A stretch of DNA of 36,932 nucleotides from Mizugakiibacter sp. (lineage in GTDB: Bacteria; Pseudomonadota; Gammaproteobacteria; Xanthomonadales; Rhodanobacteraceae), in assembly GCA_003233305.1 (NCBI GenBank), contig QILI01000060.1, forward strand, positions 1 through 36,932. Reading direction: 5' to 3'. Of this stretch, positions 6,859 to 16,250 are shown piece by piece. Below the pieces are notes generated by a model. That model had not been told where the DNA came from and did not search any database. It worked only from the letters and a program-made list of their open reading frames with translations. A program made the position numbers and the translations under genes. Every line of letters starts with the position of its first letter. The stretch's first letter is position 1.

Positions 6859-8211
6859 TCAAGCTGCTGAGTTCGCCGATACCTTCAGCTTTTTGCACAG
6901 ACGATACAAAGTCACCCTGGATACACCAAGCCGACGGGAACATTCACTCATGTTGAACCGGGACTCCCGAAGTGTCTGCTGGATCAATTCCCGCTCGGCT
7001 TCCTCACGCACATCCTCAAGCGAACTTGCCGCCTCATTGTTGCTGGTAAGCTCCAGATCCTCACCGGTAATCGAACCCGTTTCGCATAGCACCGCAGCAC
7101 GACGCACCCGGTTCATCAACTCGCGAATATTGCCGGGCCAGGAATGTGCCGCCATGGCATCCAAAGCGTTGGAACTGAAACCACGGGCGCGCACCCCATG
7201 CTCATTGGCAAAGCGATTGAGAAAATAACGCGCCAGTATTTCCACATCACCATCGCGCTCGCGCAAGGGTGGCATCCGCAAACGTAAAACGTTCAGCCGG
7301 TAGTACAGATCGCTGCGGAACCGATCTTCTTTCACTGCCTTTTCAAGATCAACATGGGTGGCGGCAATCACGCGCACATCCATACGTAATGACTCGTGGC
7401 CACCTATCCGCTCAATCGTGCCCTCCTGTAGAAAGCGTAATAGGTTGGCCTGAGCATCCAGGGGTAAATCACCAATTTCATCCAGGAATACCGTGCCACC
7501 TTGTGCCGCTTCTATCTTCCCGATCTTGCGGGCATTGGCACCAGTAAAGGCTCCACGCTCATTTCCGAACAACTCGGCCTGCACTAAATGTTCCGGCAAG
7601 GCGCCACAATTGATGGCGATAAACGAACCCTTGGACCGCAACGAAAGCCGGTGCAAATTACGCGCTACAACTTCCTTTCCCGTACCCGACTCCCCAGTAA
7701 CTAGAACCGGTACCGTGACCGCTGCCAGCTTACGAATTTGCGTCTGCAGGTCATGCAATGCCTTACTCGTTCCGATCAGACCATCCAGACCCAATTCAGC
7801 CTGCTGTTCAGCACCGGCCTTGTGCACACCGAGACGAGCCATCCCCCAGGCATGCCCGAGACACACTTGCAGGCGCTGCAGATCCACAGGCTGCATACAA
7901 AAATCGTAGCAGTTGGCATAGATCAGCTCACGTACGCGAGAATCTTGCAAGGTCTGTTCATTCACCTGGGCCAGCCACTCCACATCGGGGAGAGCCACAA
8001 TCAGCTGTTCAATTTTTCGCAATGCCGCAGCCTGCGACGTAACCATGTCGAACATGATTACGTGCGACCGATATTGCTTCAGTGCTTGAGGAACCTGATC
8101 GAGGGTATCGACTTCGATCCTCTGCCAACCTGCAGCGGATAGAGCGCGATCCACAGCAGGGGCAAAAGTTCCCCAGTGTACAAAACTACGAAGTTCCTGG
8201 ACGTTTGCCAT
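6859..8211 (-). CDS. VpsR-like sigma-54 enhancer-binding regulator
   Basis: The 450-aa protein has an N-terminal receiver-like domain (residues about 5-125) without the usual phosphorylation signature, as in VpsR-type regulators. A sigma-54 AAA+ domain follows (about 142-375), with Walker A GESGTGKE (173-180), the sigma-54 contact loop GAFTGA (220-225) and Walker B around FLDEIGD (242-248). A C-terminal Fis-type helix-turn-helix lies near 419-441. VpsR binds c-di-GMP and activates biofilm genes in Vibrio; c-di-GMP binding here is inference. I start at the ATG at 8211 because GGAGG lies eight bases upstream. A TTG two codons earlier is less likely. The gene lies directly upstream of, and parallel to, the sigma-54-promoted amyloid operon, which is its likely target. 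Confidence 0.85.
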   Translation of the reverse strand: MANVQELRSFVHWGTFAPAVDRALSAAGWQRIEVDTLDQVPQALKQYRSHVIMFDMVTSQAAALRKIEQLIVALPDVEWLAQVNEQTLQDSRVRELIYANCYDFCMQPVDLQRLQVCLGHAWGMARLGVHKAGAEQQAELGLDGLIGTSKALHDLQTQIRKLAAVTVPVLVTGESGTGKEVVARNLHRLSLRSKGSFIAINCGALPEHLVQAELFGNERGAFTGANARKIGKIEAAQGGTVFLDEIGDLPLDAQANLLRFLQEGTIERIGGHESLRMDVRVIAATHVDLEKAVKEDRFRSDLYYRLNVLRLRMPPLRERDGDVEILARYFLNRFANEHGVRARGFSSNALDAMAAHSWPGNIRELMNRVRRAAVLCETGSITGEDLELTSNNEAASSLEDVREEAERELIQQTLRESRFNMSECSRRLGVSRVTLYRLCKKLKVSANSAA

Positions 8212-8674
8212 CTTCAATCCCTCCCCAAGTTGCCCGGATCAACCAAGAGCTACATCATCAAAATGAAAGTTGGCGGCCATCCTTAAGTGATACGGATTCA
8301 TTAAAGCGTACGTACCAAAACCAGCTTCAAATTGAAAGATGACGCACCTCTTCTTTCAGCGTGTTGCCACAGACGGTATCCTAGAATACTAGTATTACAG
8401 TTTGTAAGCTTGTTGGAAAGCTGAATATGAACAAAGTGTTAGAGTCCACTAGACCATGCCCATCAAGCCCCCCCCATTCAAGGGGATAGCCGTCGGCAAT
8501 ACACTGTAAATACGGGATTTCTTGGCCAATCCAAGGGTTCCACCTAATCTGTCCACACGTCGATGAAGCAGCCACCTCATGGCTGGCGAATAAGGAACAT
8601 CTCAAACCGTAGCGAATAGTTCGGGCACAAACTGCCCCGGGCAAACCTCCGCGACATGCCGGCCAGGCAAATGG
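8212..8674. other. Gene-free stretch upstream of the regulator gene
   Basis: I see no credible coding region. A 161-codon open frame on the minus strand spans much of it but runs through the IS end and has no recognisable protein. A perfect 12-bp palindrome AATACTAGTATT lies at 8385-8396, about 175 bp before the regulator start, and could be part of its control region. No clear sigma-70 or sigma-54 promoter stands out. Confidence 0.4.
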
Positions 8675-8683
8675 ACACTGAGC

Positions 8684-8703
8684 CGAATGGCACTTACTTA
8701 AGC
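8684..8703 (+). repeat. IS left terminal inverted repeat
   Basis: CGAATGGCACTTACTTAAGC is the exact reverse complement of the sequence at 10177-10196. It marks the left boundary of the IS4-family element. Confidence 0.9.
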
Positions 8704-8815
8704 GGCAGTGACCTAGCGGAGTGTGCGCCAAGCCCCTTGATTTGAAAGAGTAGCTGGCGACCGGGCAAACTGTTGGTCCGACCCAAACAGACGCCCTCAT
8801 AGGCCGCCAGCTGCC

Positions 8816-10159
8816 ATGCACAATAATCGTCGATCGAGCCGCCCGCAACGTCATCGTATCAATCAACAGTCACGCGCGATCCACGCTTACGATTTCTTCA
8901 ATCGATTAACCGATGACGACCTCCTGGAGGTAGTCGACCAACAGCTGCCCGTGTATCGCGATACGGCTGTTGCCGCCGCCGACCACGTTATCGATGTTCA
9001 TGGCGCAGACCTTGAACCCTGACGCCTCGTGTCAGGCAACGATTGATCGCCACGCGGTGGAACGCGTCGCCAACGATCTAGGCCATGCAGCACCGCGACG
9101 GGTGCGTATTGCAAGGCACCACAGCGCTGGCCCGCGGCGATGGTGCAAGCGTTGCTGCGCCACACCGGCACGTTGCTCGCCAGCCAGGCGCTCGACGCAT
9201 GGCGTTGGCACGGTCGCGCCGTCAAGCTGGTCGTCGGCACCACCGTAACAATGCCTGATACCGCCGAGAATCAAGCGTGCTATCCGCAGTCGCGAACCCA
9301 GAAGCCGGGCCTGGGCTTCCCTATCTCCCGGGTCGTTGTCCTGATGTGTTTGGGTACGGGAGCGGTGCTGGACACCGCCATGGGGCCGCATGCCGGAAAA
9401 CAAAGCAGCGAACACGCGCTGTTTCACAGCTTGCTGAGCAGCGTCGTTGACGGGGCTGTGCTGTTGGCTGATCGCCACTACTGCTCCTACGTCATGATCG
9501 CCTTGCTGCAAGCACGCGGCGCGGATGGTGTGTTTCAGCAACACCAGCGTCGGCGCACCGACTTCCGTACGGGCCAACGGCTCGGCCTCTTGGATCATGC
9601 GGTGGTCTGGAACAAGCCCAAGGTCAAGCCCGAATGGCTCAGCCAGGAAGGCTTCGAGGTGATACCTAAAACCCTGCGCGTACGTGAGACCCATGTGGGA
9701 AACAAGGTGCTGGTCAGCACGTTGCTGTCATCCACCCAAGCGAGCGCGCAAGAGCTGAAGAAGTTGTACGCACAGCGCTGGAACGTCGAACTAAATCTGC
9801 GTCACATCAAGACGACTCTGGGCCTTGAGAAGATGACCTGTAAAACGCCAGCCATGAACGAGAAACAATGGTGGGTCGGGTACAACCTGATCCGACTGTT
9901 GATGCTGCGCTCGGCCAAGCTCGTCGATGTATTACCCCAGCAACTGAGCTTCAAGCACAGCTTGCAGCTGTGGCTGGCGTGGAGCCAGCGCGGCATGCCT
10001 TCGGACGAGACGCAGATCCAGTACCTGCTGGTGCTGATGGCACAAAAGCGAGTCGGTCAGCGACCCGGCCGGATCGAACCAAGAATCGTCAACCGAAGGC
10101 CAAAAACCTTCCCTCTCCTCACTCAACCACGTTCCATCGCCCGTGAAAAAGTCCGCTAA
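8816..10159 (+). pseudogene. IS4-family transposase, frameshifted and catalytically damaged
   Basis: The protein is readable only by changing frame twice. The N terminus (HAYDFFNRLTDDDLLEVVDQ, from about 8900) breaks near 8968 and continues one frame over with PPTTLSMFMAQTLNPDASCQ. It returns to the first frame near 9085-9097 with ATGAYCKAPQRW and then stays open to 10159. The C-terminal part holds the IS4 signature Y-x2-R-x3-E-x6-K (YAQRWNVELNLRHIK) and the second catalytic Asp in LLADRHYCSY. The segment where the first DDE Asp is expected reads KLVVGTTVTMPDT, while family members usually have Val-Asp-Gly there, so this Asp appears replaced by Val. The element should be immobile unless helped in trans. 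Confidence 0.85.
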
Positions 10160-10176
10160 TTTGGCCATCCGAAGAG

Positions 10177-10196
10177 GCTTAAGTAAGTGCCATTCG
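10177..10196 (-). repeat. IS right terminal inverted repeat
   Basis: GCTTAAGTAAGTGCCATTCG is the exact reverse complement of the left repeat at 8684-8703. It lies 17 bp after the transposase stop and is followed directly by ACACTGAG. Confidence 0.9.
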
Positions 10197-10287
10197 ACAC
10201 TGAGTGAGTGAGGACACGACGCAGCAATCGGACTGCGCAGCAGGTTTCTCAGGATATTCTAATATTCACACTTACTCCGGCCATTAT

Positions 10288-11319
10288 TCAGTCAGCTATG
10301 AAACGAACAACCCGTTTGCCAAGATTACGGCCCTCCAGCAGTCCGATGAAGGCCTGCGGCGCATTTTCCAGGCCATCGACCACATCCTCACGATAATAAA
10401 TCTTGCCTGTCTTGATCCAGCTATTCATCTGCACGGCGAATTCGTCATAGCGGTCGGCATAGTCATCGAAAATAATGAAACCTTGCACTTTGATGCGTCG
10501 AATCAGCAAGGTACTCATCAGCAAAGGAGTGCGGTTGGGTCCCGGCGGTAGCTCGGTGGCATTGTAATGGGCAATCAGACCACACAATGGAATGCGGGCC
10601 TTGCTGTTCAACAGGGGCAATACGGCATCAAACACCTGGCCACCAACGTTCTCAAAATAGACATCGATACCCTGTGGGCAAGCTGCTGCCAACTGTTCAA
10701 CAAAGTTTTCGGCCCGATGATCGATGCATACATCGAAGTGCAGTTCCTCGACAGCGATGCGACACTTTTCCGGCCCACCGGCAATTCCGACAGCACGGCA
10801 ACCCTTGAGTTTGGCAATCTGTCCCACCACCGAACCGACGGCTCCGGTTGCCGCCGCGACCGCAACGGTCTCCCCCGATTGTGGCCGACCGATATCGAGC
10901 AAGCCCATGTAAGCGGTAAAGCCGGGCATGCCCAGCACCCCGAGCGCCCAGGACGGGTGCTGCGGGTTCCTGCCCAGACGTACCAGGCCAGTTCCGTCCG
11001 ACAACGCATAGTCCTGCCATCCCGAATAGGCCAGCACCCATTCACCAGCTGAAAAATCAGCATGCTGCGAACGTTCAATACGACAAACCGTGCCACCAAC
11101 CATGAGTTCACCTACCCCCACGGGTTCGGCATAAGAAGGCATATCGCTCATACGTCCCCGCATATACGGATCCAGCGACAGATATACCGTACGTAGTAGC
11201 ACCTGGCCGTCATCGGGTTCCGGCACAGCGGTACTTTCAAGCCGAAAGTTTTCGGGTAACGGGGCACCGCTTGGACGTGAAGCCAACACGATGCGGCGGT
11301 TTTTGGTTTCTGTATTCAT
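10288..11319 (-). CDS. curA: NADP-dependent oxidoreductase, zinc-independent MDR family (CurA/alkenal reductase type)
   Basis: The 343-aa protein has the length and motifs of the leukotriene B4 dehydrogenase/CurA group. An N-terminal GroES-like part contains LSLDPYMRGRM, typical of this group. A Rossmann domain with AATGAVGSVVGQIAKLKG (near 153-170) binds NADPH. The zinc ligands of classical alcohol dehydrogenases are not evident. Members reduce the C=C bond of enones and 2-alkenals. AGGA precedes the ATG. It lies 41 bp after a yqhD-like aldehyde reductase gene on the same strand, so the pair probably forms a reactive-carbonyl detoxification operon. The family is sure; the curcumin-reductase name is by resemblance only. 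Confidence 0.85.
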   Translation of the reverse strand: MNTETKNRRIVLASRPSGAPLPENFRLESTAVPEPDDGQVLLRTVYLSLDPYMRGRMSDMPSYAEPVGVGELMVGGTVCRIERSQHADFSAGEWVLAYSGWQDYALSDGTGLVRLGRNPQHPSWALGVLGMPGFTAYMGLLDIGRPQSGETVAVAAATGAVGSVVGQIAKLKGCRAVGIAGGPEKCRIAVEELHFDVCIDHRAENFVEQLAAACPQGIDVYFENVGGQVFDAVLPLLNSKARIPLCGLIAHYNATELPPGPNRTPLLMSTLLIRRIKVQGFIIFDDYADRYDEFAVQMNSWIKTGKIYYREDVVDGLENAPQAFIGLLEGRNLGKRVVRFIAD

Positions 11320-11360
11320 GGTCGATTCCTGTATATCTATTGTTCTACCCAGTGTGGGAT

Positions 11361-12515
11361 TCAGACGGCCAGCAAGAGAATGTCACGGCTGACTTTGGGG
11401 TTTACATCCCGCTTCTCACCAAGTTTCACCATGCCATGTCGTTCGAGGCGGGCGACCAGCTCAGGTATGGCATCACTACCGATACCGTAGTCAGAAAGCC
11501 GGGTTGGAACATTAAGACTCGTAAAGAAGTTGCGGGTGTGGTCGATAGCCCCATCGATTAGAGCTTCCTCGTTTTCATCCTCAAGATCCCAAACTCGTCG
11601 TGCATACTGCACCAGTTTGGTGTGCTTGGCACTACGTCGATATTGCAGGTTGGCCGGCAATACGATAGCCAGAGTCTGAGCATGATCAAGACCGTGCAGT
11701 GCGGTAATTTCATGGCCAATCATGTGGCTGGACCAGTCTTGTGGCACCCCTGCACCGATCAAACCGTTGAGAGCCATGGTCGCAACCCACATCAAACCGG
11801 CTCGGGCATTGTAATCATGCGGCTCAGCAAGCGTCTGTGGGCCAATTTCGATAAGCGTGCGCAATAGACCCTCGGCAAAGCGATCCTGCACAGGGGCCTG
11901 AACCGGATAGGTCAGGTACTGTTCGAGTACATGCACAAAAGCATCGACAATACCGTTGGCAACCTGTCGCGGCGGCAACGTAAAGGTGGTGCTGGGGTCA
12001 AGTATAGAGAATTGCGGGTAAAGATACCGGCTACCAAATGGTAATTTCTCCTGGGTCGACGTCCGGGTAATGACAGCACCGGAATTCATCTCCGAGCCGG
12101 TCGCCGGCAGAGTCAATACGGTACCGAAAGGCATGGCACTTTTAATTGGGACCTTGTTGACCAAAATGTCCCAGGCATCACCTTGGAAATGGCAAGCCGC
12201 GGCGATGAACTTGGTTCCATCAATAACAGAACCCCCACCTACGGCCAGTAAAAACTCGGCATCCACTTCACGCGCCTTCTTTGTAGCTCGCATCAGTGTC
12301 TCAAAACGGGGATTCGCCTCAATTCCGCCAAACTCGGTAAGCTTGGTATGTCCCAGCGCCGCGCGAACCTGATCGTAGACTCCATTGCGGTGGACACTGC
12401 CGCCACCGTAAGTCATCAAGACCCGGGTTCCCTTGGGAATTTCCTCGGTAATATGGGCAATCTGGCCTTTACCGAAATGTATGCGGGTTGGATTGTAGAA
12501 AGTAAAATTAAGCAT
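11361..12515 (-). CDS. yqhD: Iron/zinc-type alcohol dehydrogenase, YqhD-like NADPH-dependent aldehyde reductase
   Basis: The 384-aa protein follows E. coli YqhD closely along its length. The N terminus is LNFTFYNPTRIHFGKGQI, the nucleotide-binding motifs are TYGGGSV and AVGGGSVIDGTKFIAAA, and TLPATGSE is followed by NGIVDAFVHVLEQY and GHEITALHGLDHAQ, which supply the metal ligands (Asp and three His). YqhD reduces short-chain and lipid-peroxidation aldehydes with NADPH. I start at the ATG at 12515, because GAGG lies eight bases upstream and the protein then begins like YqhD. A frame nine codons longer is possible. The curA-like gene follows after 41 bp. Confidence 0.9.
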   Translation of the reverse strand: MLNFTFYNPTRIHFGKGQIAHITEEIPKGTRVLMTYGGGSVHRNGVYDQVRAALGHTKLTEFGGIEANPRFETLMRATKKAREVDAEFLLAVGGGSVIDGTKFIAAACHFQGDAWDILVNKVPIKSAMPFGTVLTLPATGSEMNSGAVITRTSTQEKLPFGSRYLYPQFSILDPSTTFTLPPRQVANGIVDAFVHVLEQYLTYPVQAPVQDRFAEGLLRTLIEIGPQTLAEPHDYNARAGLMWVATMALNGLIGAGVPQDWSSHMIGHEITALHGLDHAQTLAIVLPANLQYRRSAKHTKLVQYARRVWDLEDENEEALIDGAIDHTRNFFTSLNVPTRLSDYGIGSDAIPELVARLERHGMVKLGEKRDVNPKVSRDILLLAV

Positions 12516-12934
12516 GTGGGGTACCTCAACTAGACCGCTCAATCAGCCATTCTGTTGCATCGAGACAGCAACCTGGGATCACCAAGAAATCGGCGTACCT
12601 TGGGTGCTGCCCTAACTGAGCCAGCGGAATTCCTCAGGGGTTTTTCAGTTCTGCTGCATAGGAATGCTGCGCTATGAAGGATACCTTCCTGGCCCGATAA
12701 CAGACACTCACACTCTGCTGTGAGATTTCCGCGCCACTATCGTACAACGTAGATCTTGGGCCTACATCCTGGGTGGCCATAGGGAGTGCTGCGTACAGAA
12801 AGCATACCCCTTGCTAGGTAATTCAATTTATCCAAGGAAAATGTGGTAAGCAAAGCGCTGCAGAATCAAGGGGAAACTAGGAGCCAGTCGGGCTTGGCCG
12901 TGTTACGACACGATCAGACACCATCAAGTAAAGT
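12516..12934. other. Intergenic stretch between rlmB and yqhD
   Basis: The two minus-strand genes are separated by about 420 bp. I see no convincing open frame, RNA gene or strong terminator. It should hold the promoter of the yqhD-curA pair, but I cannot pick -35 and -10 boxes with confidence. Confidence 0.35.
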
Positions 12935-13681
12935 TCATGCCTTACCCCCGCGCTGCCGTAACGCTTCAAACAAAGCCACCCCGGTCGCCACCGAAACATT
13001 GAGACTCTCCATCTGTCCCGGCATCGGAATCCGCACCAGATAATCGCAGGTCTCAGCGGTCAACCTACGCATGCCCTCACCTTCGGCGCCCAGCACCAAA
13101 GCCAGTGATCCGCGCAGATCCAATGAATAAATATTTTTTTCAGTGTCCCCGCTCAGCCCGACCAGCCACACCCCTTGATCCTTGAGCTTACGCAAGGTTC
13201 GCGCCAGGTTGGTGACGGTCACCACAGGAACCTGTTCGGCCCCTCCCGCTGCCGCCCGCCGGACTATCGGCGTTAAACCGACGGCACGATCCTTGGGCAC
13301 GATGACTGCAGTGAGATTAGCCGCTGCAGCACTACGCAGACAGGCACCGAAATTATGGGGATCCGTTACCCCATCCAGTACCAGCAACAGGGCATCGGTT
13401 CCGGCCTCGTCAAGCAGGGTTTCCAGGTCGGCCTCGCTGCACGGTGGTAGCGGTCGATACAAGGCCATCACGCCCTGATGTCGAACCCCTTCGGCACGGG
13501 CATCGAGTTCTTCGCGACAATGTCTGTGAACGGACACTCCAAGTTCACGGGCTCTAACCTGGATCTGCTCAAGCCGTGGGTTGCGCGACCCTTCTTGCAA
13601 CCAGAGTTCATCCACAGCATTACCGCCGCGTTCCAACACAGCCAATACAGAATGGATTCCAGGGATCCAAATTTGCTTCAT
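12935..13681 (-). CDS. rlmB: 23S rRNA (guanosine-2251-2'-O)-methyltransferase RlmB
   Basis: The 248-aa SpoU-class (SPOUT/TrmH) methyltransferase has the expected length. An N-terminal substrate-binding part begins IWIPGIHSVLAVLERGG. The catalytic domain shows motif 1 around DGVTDPHNFGACLRSA, motif 2 in VLGAEGEGMRRL, and motif 3 in IPMPGQMESLNVSVATGVAL. These form the trefoil-knot S-adenosylmethionine site and include the conserved Asn, Glu and Ser/Asn residues. The enzyme methylates G2251 in the P-loop of 23S rRNA. It lies 63 bp downstream of rnr on the same strand, an order shared with E. coli. AGGGA precedes the ATG. Confidence 0.95.
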   Translation of the reverse strand: MKQIWIPGIHSVLAVLERGGNAVDELWLQEGSRNPRLEQIQVRARELGVSVHRHCREELDARAEGVRHQGVMALYRPLPPCSEADLETLLDEAGTDALLLVLDGVTDPHNFGACLRSAAAANLTAVIVPKDRAVGLTPIVRRAAAGGAEQVPVVTVTNLARTLRKLKDQGVWLVGLSGDTEKNIYSLDLRGSLALVLGAEGEGMRRLTAETCDYLVRIPMPGQMESLNVSVATGVALFEALRQRGGKA

Positions 13682-13744
13682 GCTTGATCCCTATCAGAAG
13701 AAAAATAGCCGCCATGACAAAATTCGCAAGCAAGCCAAGTGGAT

Positions 13745-15991
13745 TCAAGCCTCCTTAGCCAAGCGCAAATCTACCTTGCGATCCTCCATGCTGGCCCGGA
13801 GAACCTGAACATGGACGGGGTCGCCAAGCCTGAAGTTGCGGCCCCGCCGCTGCCCTGTCAACAGATGCCTGAGCGGATCGAAATGATAGTAGTCGTTGGG
13901 CAATTGCGAGACATGAACCAAGCCGCTGATCCTCGATTCGAGCAACTCGACAAACAATCCAAATGAGGTCACCCCTGACACCACCCCCGCAAACACTTCG
14001 CCCACGTGCTTTTGTAACCAGGCACAACGGTAACGTTCATCGACTTCGCGCTCTGCTTCCTCCGCGATACGCCCACGCATAGAGCAGTGCAGTGCGAGTG
14101 ACTCCATGTCAGCAGATGTATAGGCATATCCACCCGGCTTGCCACCGTTCAAGATATGGCGAATGGCCCGGTGTACCAGTAGGTCGGGATAACGACGGAT
14201 CGGTGAGGTGAAATGGGCATAGGCATCCAGAGCCAGCCCAAAATGCCCGCCATTGTCTGGATGGTATACGGCGAGACTTTGTGAGCGCAATAATACCGAG
14301 CGCAACAACGGTGCTTCAGGGCGTGTTTCGACTCTTTTCAGCAAACGTGCAAAGTCCAACGGACGAACGTCTTCATAAGGGGGCAGGCGCAACTTGAACT
14401 CGCGTAAGAATTTCAACAGATCCGTATACTTCTCTACCGGCGGCGTGGGGTGCACACGATACAAAGTCGGCATCTTGTGACGCGACAGGAACTTCGCAGC
14501 CTGTACATTGGCCGCGATCATGCACTCCTCGATCATCCGATGCGCATCATTGCGCTCCGTGGTCTGTAGCCACTCTACATCCCCTGCAGCATCAAGCCGG
14601 AAACAGGTCTCGGTCGTATCGAAATCAATAGCCCCACGATGCTGACGGGCCTGTACCAGCAGTCGATACAGCCCCTGCAGATGTTCCAGCGCCGGTAACA
14701 GCGCCCCCAGACGCTGACGTTCAGCTACATCGTTCTGGCCAAGTGCCGCCCATACCTGTTGATAAGTTAGCCGGGCATGAGAACGAATCAGAGCCGGGTA
14801 GAACCGGGAACGCTGCACCACCCCTGCGGCATCCACATGCATGTCGCAAACCATCGCCAGCCGTGGAGTCTCAGGTTTCAGGGAACAGATCCCATTGGAC
14901 AAAGTCTCAGGCAACATCGGCACCACGAAGCCCGGGAAATACACCGAGGTGGCCCGCTGCCTGGCTTGCTGATCCAGAGCACTACCCATGGGCAGGTAAT
15001 GCGCAACGTCGGCGACCGCGACCAACAGACGGTAGCCACCGTTCCTGGACGGTTTGGCATACACCGCATCGTCGAAATCACGCGCGTCCTCACCATCAAT
15101 GGTGACCAGGGGCAGAGCGCGCAGGTCTTGGCGCTCGCTCTCAGCAAGCACATCAACTTCATCCGGGATCGCTGCCGCCTCGTGCAAGACCTTCGCCGGC
15201 CAGGCATGAGGCAAGTTGTGTCCGGCAATCGCCATTTCGACGGCCAGGGAAGGTTGCAGATGGTCTCCAAGAATGCTCACCACCCGACCGACCGGGCCAC
15301 GGTTGGTGGTGGGCGGTTCGGTTATCTCGGCCACCACGATCTGGCCCACACGGGCCTTGCCAAGCGCGGGGCCAGGAATCAGCACGTCCTGGTGCAAACG
15401 GGGATCATCCGGCACCACCACGGTGATACCCCCGTCCTCAACCACCTTACCCACCAACCGAGGGGGACGGCGTTCGAGGATTTCGACGATTGCGCCGCGC
15501 TTTCGTCCACGATGATCAAGGCCGATTACACTGGCCAGAATGCGGTCACCATGCAGAACCTTGCGCATCTCCGCAGGCGACAGGTAGATATCATCTTCAC
15601 CGCTGTCAGGCCTGAAAAACCCGTAGCCTTCAGCATTGGCCAACACCACTCCTGCCAGCAGATCAGTGCGATCGACCCGGGCAAACTCCCCCACCCGAGT
15701 GCGCAGGATCGCACCCTGGCGTTCCAATTGACGCAGGGTATCAGCCAGCTGCTTGCGTTGCCCCCCGCGCAATACTCCCAATTCCCGCGCCAACACGGCC
15801 TCCGGAACCGGCCCTTGGTGCTGGTCAAGCAGACTCAGCAAAGCCTTGGGGGCAATGTCCGGAGTAGCTGTTAGGGACTGTCCCTGTAATGGATGGGCCG
15901 TATCCGGAGGAGTCGACCCCCTGGTTGTGGGACTGAGACTCGAATGAGTGGCTGGACGGTTGCTACGACCATCGCATCGCTTACGTGGCAT
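13745..15991 (-). CDS. rnr: Ribonuclease R (3'-5' exoribonuclease)
   Basis: The 748-aa protein is slightly shorter than E. coli RNase R (about 813 aa). A basic low-complexity N terminus is followed by a winged-helix segment (about 45-105), cold-shock-like OB domains (about 115-260) and the RNB catalytic domain (about 285-620). The metal-binding Asp cluster is EDARDFDDAVYA, and HFGLALDAYAHFTSPIRRYPDLLVHRAI is typical of the family (read in two parts). A C-terminal S1 domain (GEVFAGVVSGVTSFGLFVEL) begins near 650. There is no long Lys-rich tail, unlike E. coli. The enzyme degrades structured RNA and works in rRNA and tmRNA quality control. rlmB follows after 63 bp. Confidence 0.95.
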   Translation of the reverse strand: MPRKRCDGRSNRPATHSSLSPTTRGSTPPDTAHPLQGQSLTATPDIAPKALLSLLDQHQGPVPEAVLARELGVLRGGQRKQLADTLRQLERQGAILRTRVGEFARVDRTDLLAGVVLANAEGYGFFRPDSGEDDIYLSPAEMRKVLHGDRILASVIGLDHRGRKRGAIVEILERRPPRLVGKVVEDGGITVVVPDDPRLHQDVLIPGPALGKARVGQIVVAEITEPPTTNRGPVGRVVSILGDHLQPSLAVEMAIAGHNLPHAWPAKVLHEAAAIPDEVDVLAESERQDLRALPLVTIDGEDARDFDDAVYAKPSRNGGYRLLVAVADVAHYLPMGSALDQQARQRATSVYFPGFVVPMLPETLSNGICSLKPETPRLAMVCDMHVDAAGVVQRSRFYPALIRSHARLTYQQVWAALGQNDVAERQRLGALLPALEHLQGLYRLLVQARQHRGAIDFDTTETCFRLDAAGDVEWLQTTERNDAHRMIEECMIAANVQAAKFLSRHKMPTLYRVHPTPPVEKYTDLLKFLREFKLRLPPYEDVRPLDFARLLKRVETRPEAPLLRSVLLRSQSLAVYHPDNGGHFGLALDAYAHFTSPIRRYPDLLVHRAIRHILNGGKPGGYAYTSADMESLALHCSMRGRIAEEAEREVDERYRCAWLQKHVGEVFAGVVSGVTSFGLFVELLESRISGLVHVSQLPNDYYHFDPLRHLLTGQRRGRNFRLGDPVHVQVLRASMEDRKVDLRLAKEA

Positions 15992-16096
15992 GGAACAAGA
16001 TTTCCTTCATGGCCTGGCGGCCTTTCTGTACAACATAGTGAATGCAAGATATTGGAAATCGTCCATGAATTCCAATCGACAAGACAAAATTACAAT

Positions 16097-16125
16097 TTGA
16101 CAATCAACCGATAGATCCATACATT
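16097..16125 (+). promoter_or_regulatory. Sigma-70 promoter of tRNA-Leu
   Basis: A perfect TTGACA (16097-16102) is separated by 17 bp from TACATT (16120-16125). The following ACTGGGCTCGCC is GC-rich, as in stringently controlled stable-RNA promoters. The predicted start near 16132 is about 26 bp before the tRNA. Confidence 0.75.
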
Positions 16126-16157
16126 ACTGGGCTCGCCAATGCGGCGTGAGGTCACCT

Positions 16158-16244
16158 GCCCAGGTGGCGGAATTGGTAGACGCGCTAGCTTCAGGTGCTA
16201 GTGGGGGAAACCCCGTGGAGGTTCGAGTCCTCTCCTGGGCACCA
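16158..16244 (+). tRNA. leuT: tRNA-Leu (anticodon CAG)
   Basis: The 87-nt sequence folds as a class II tRNA. The acceptor stem GCCCAGG pairs with CCTGGGC, the discriminator is A, and CCA is encoded. The D-arm begins TGGCGGAATTGGTAGACGCG, typical of tRNA-Leu. The anticodon stem CTAGC/GCTAG encloses loop TTCAGGT with anticodon CAG. There is a long variable arm (GGGGGAAACCCC region) and a T-loop GTTCGAGTCC. It reads CUG codons. It stands alone, with a good promoter and a small hairpin after it. The symbol is only a generic leucine-tRNA label. Confidence 0.96.
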
Positions 16245-16250
16245 GCGTGC

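Larger units (their letters stand above)
8683..10196 (+). mobile_element. Degenerate IS4-family insertion sequence
   Basis: The element of about 1.5 kb is bounded by perfect 20-bp terminal inverted repeats (8684-8703 and 10177-10196). The 8-bp sequence ACACTGAG occurs on both sides (8675-8682 and 10197-10204) and is the probable target-site duplication, with one extra base on the left. The single transposase gene has IS4-family motifs but is frameshifted and lacks a catalytic residue. It sits between the amyloid regulator and the curA-like gene without breaking either. Confidence 0.88.

Noticed and set aside
8381-8866. 161-codon open frame on the minus strand
   Set aside because: It crosses the left IS boundary, has high Cys/Trp/Arg content typical of a shadow frame, and shows no recognisable motif or start signal.
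14777-15874. 365-codon open frame on the plus strand
   Set aside because: It lies wholly antisense to rnr, whose product is full length with all domains. The antisense peptide has no recognisable features.
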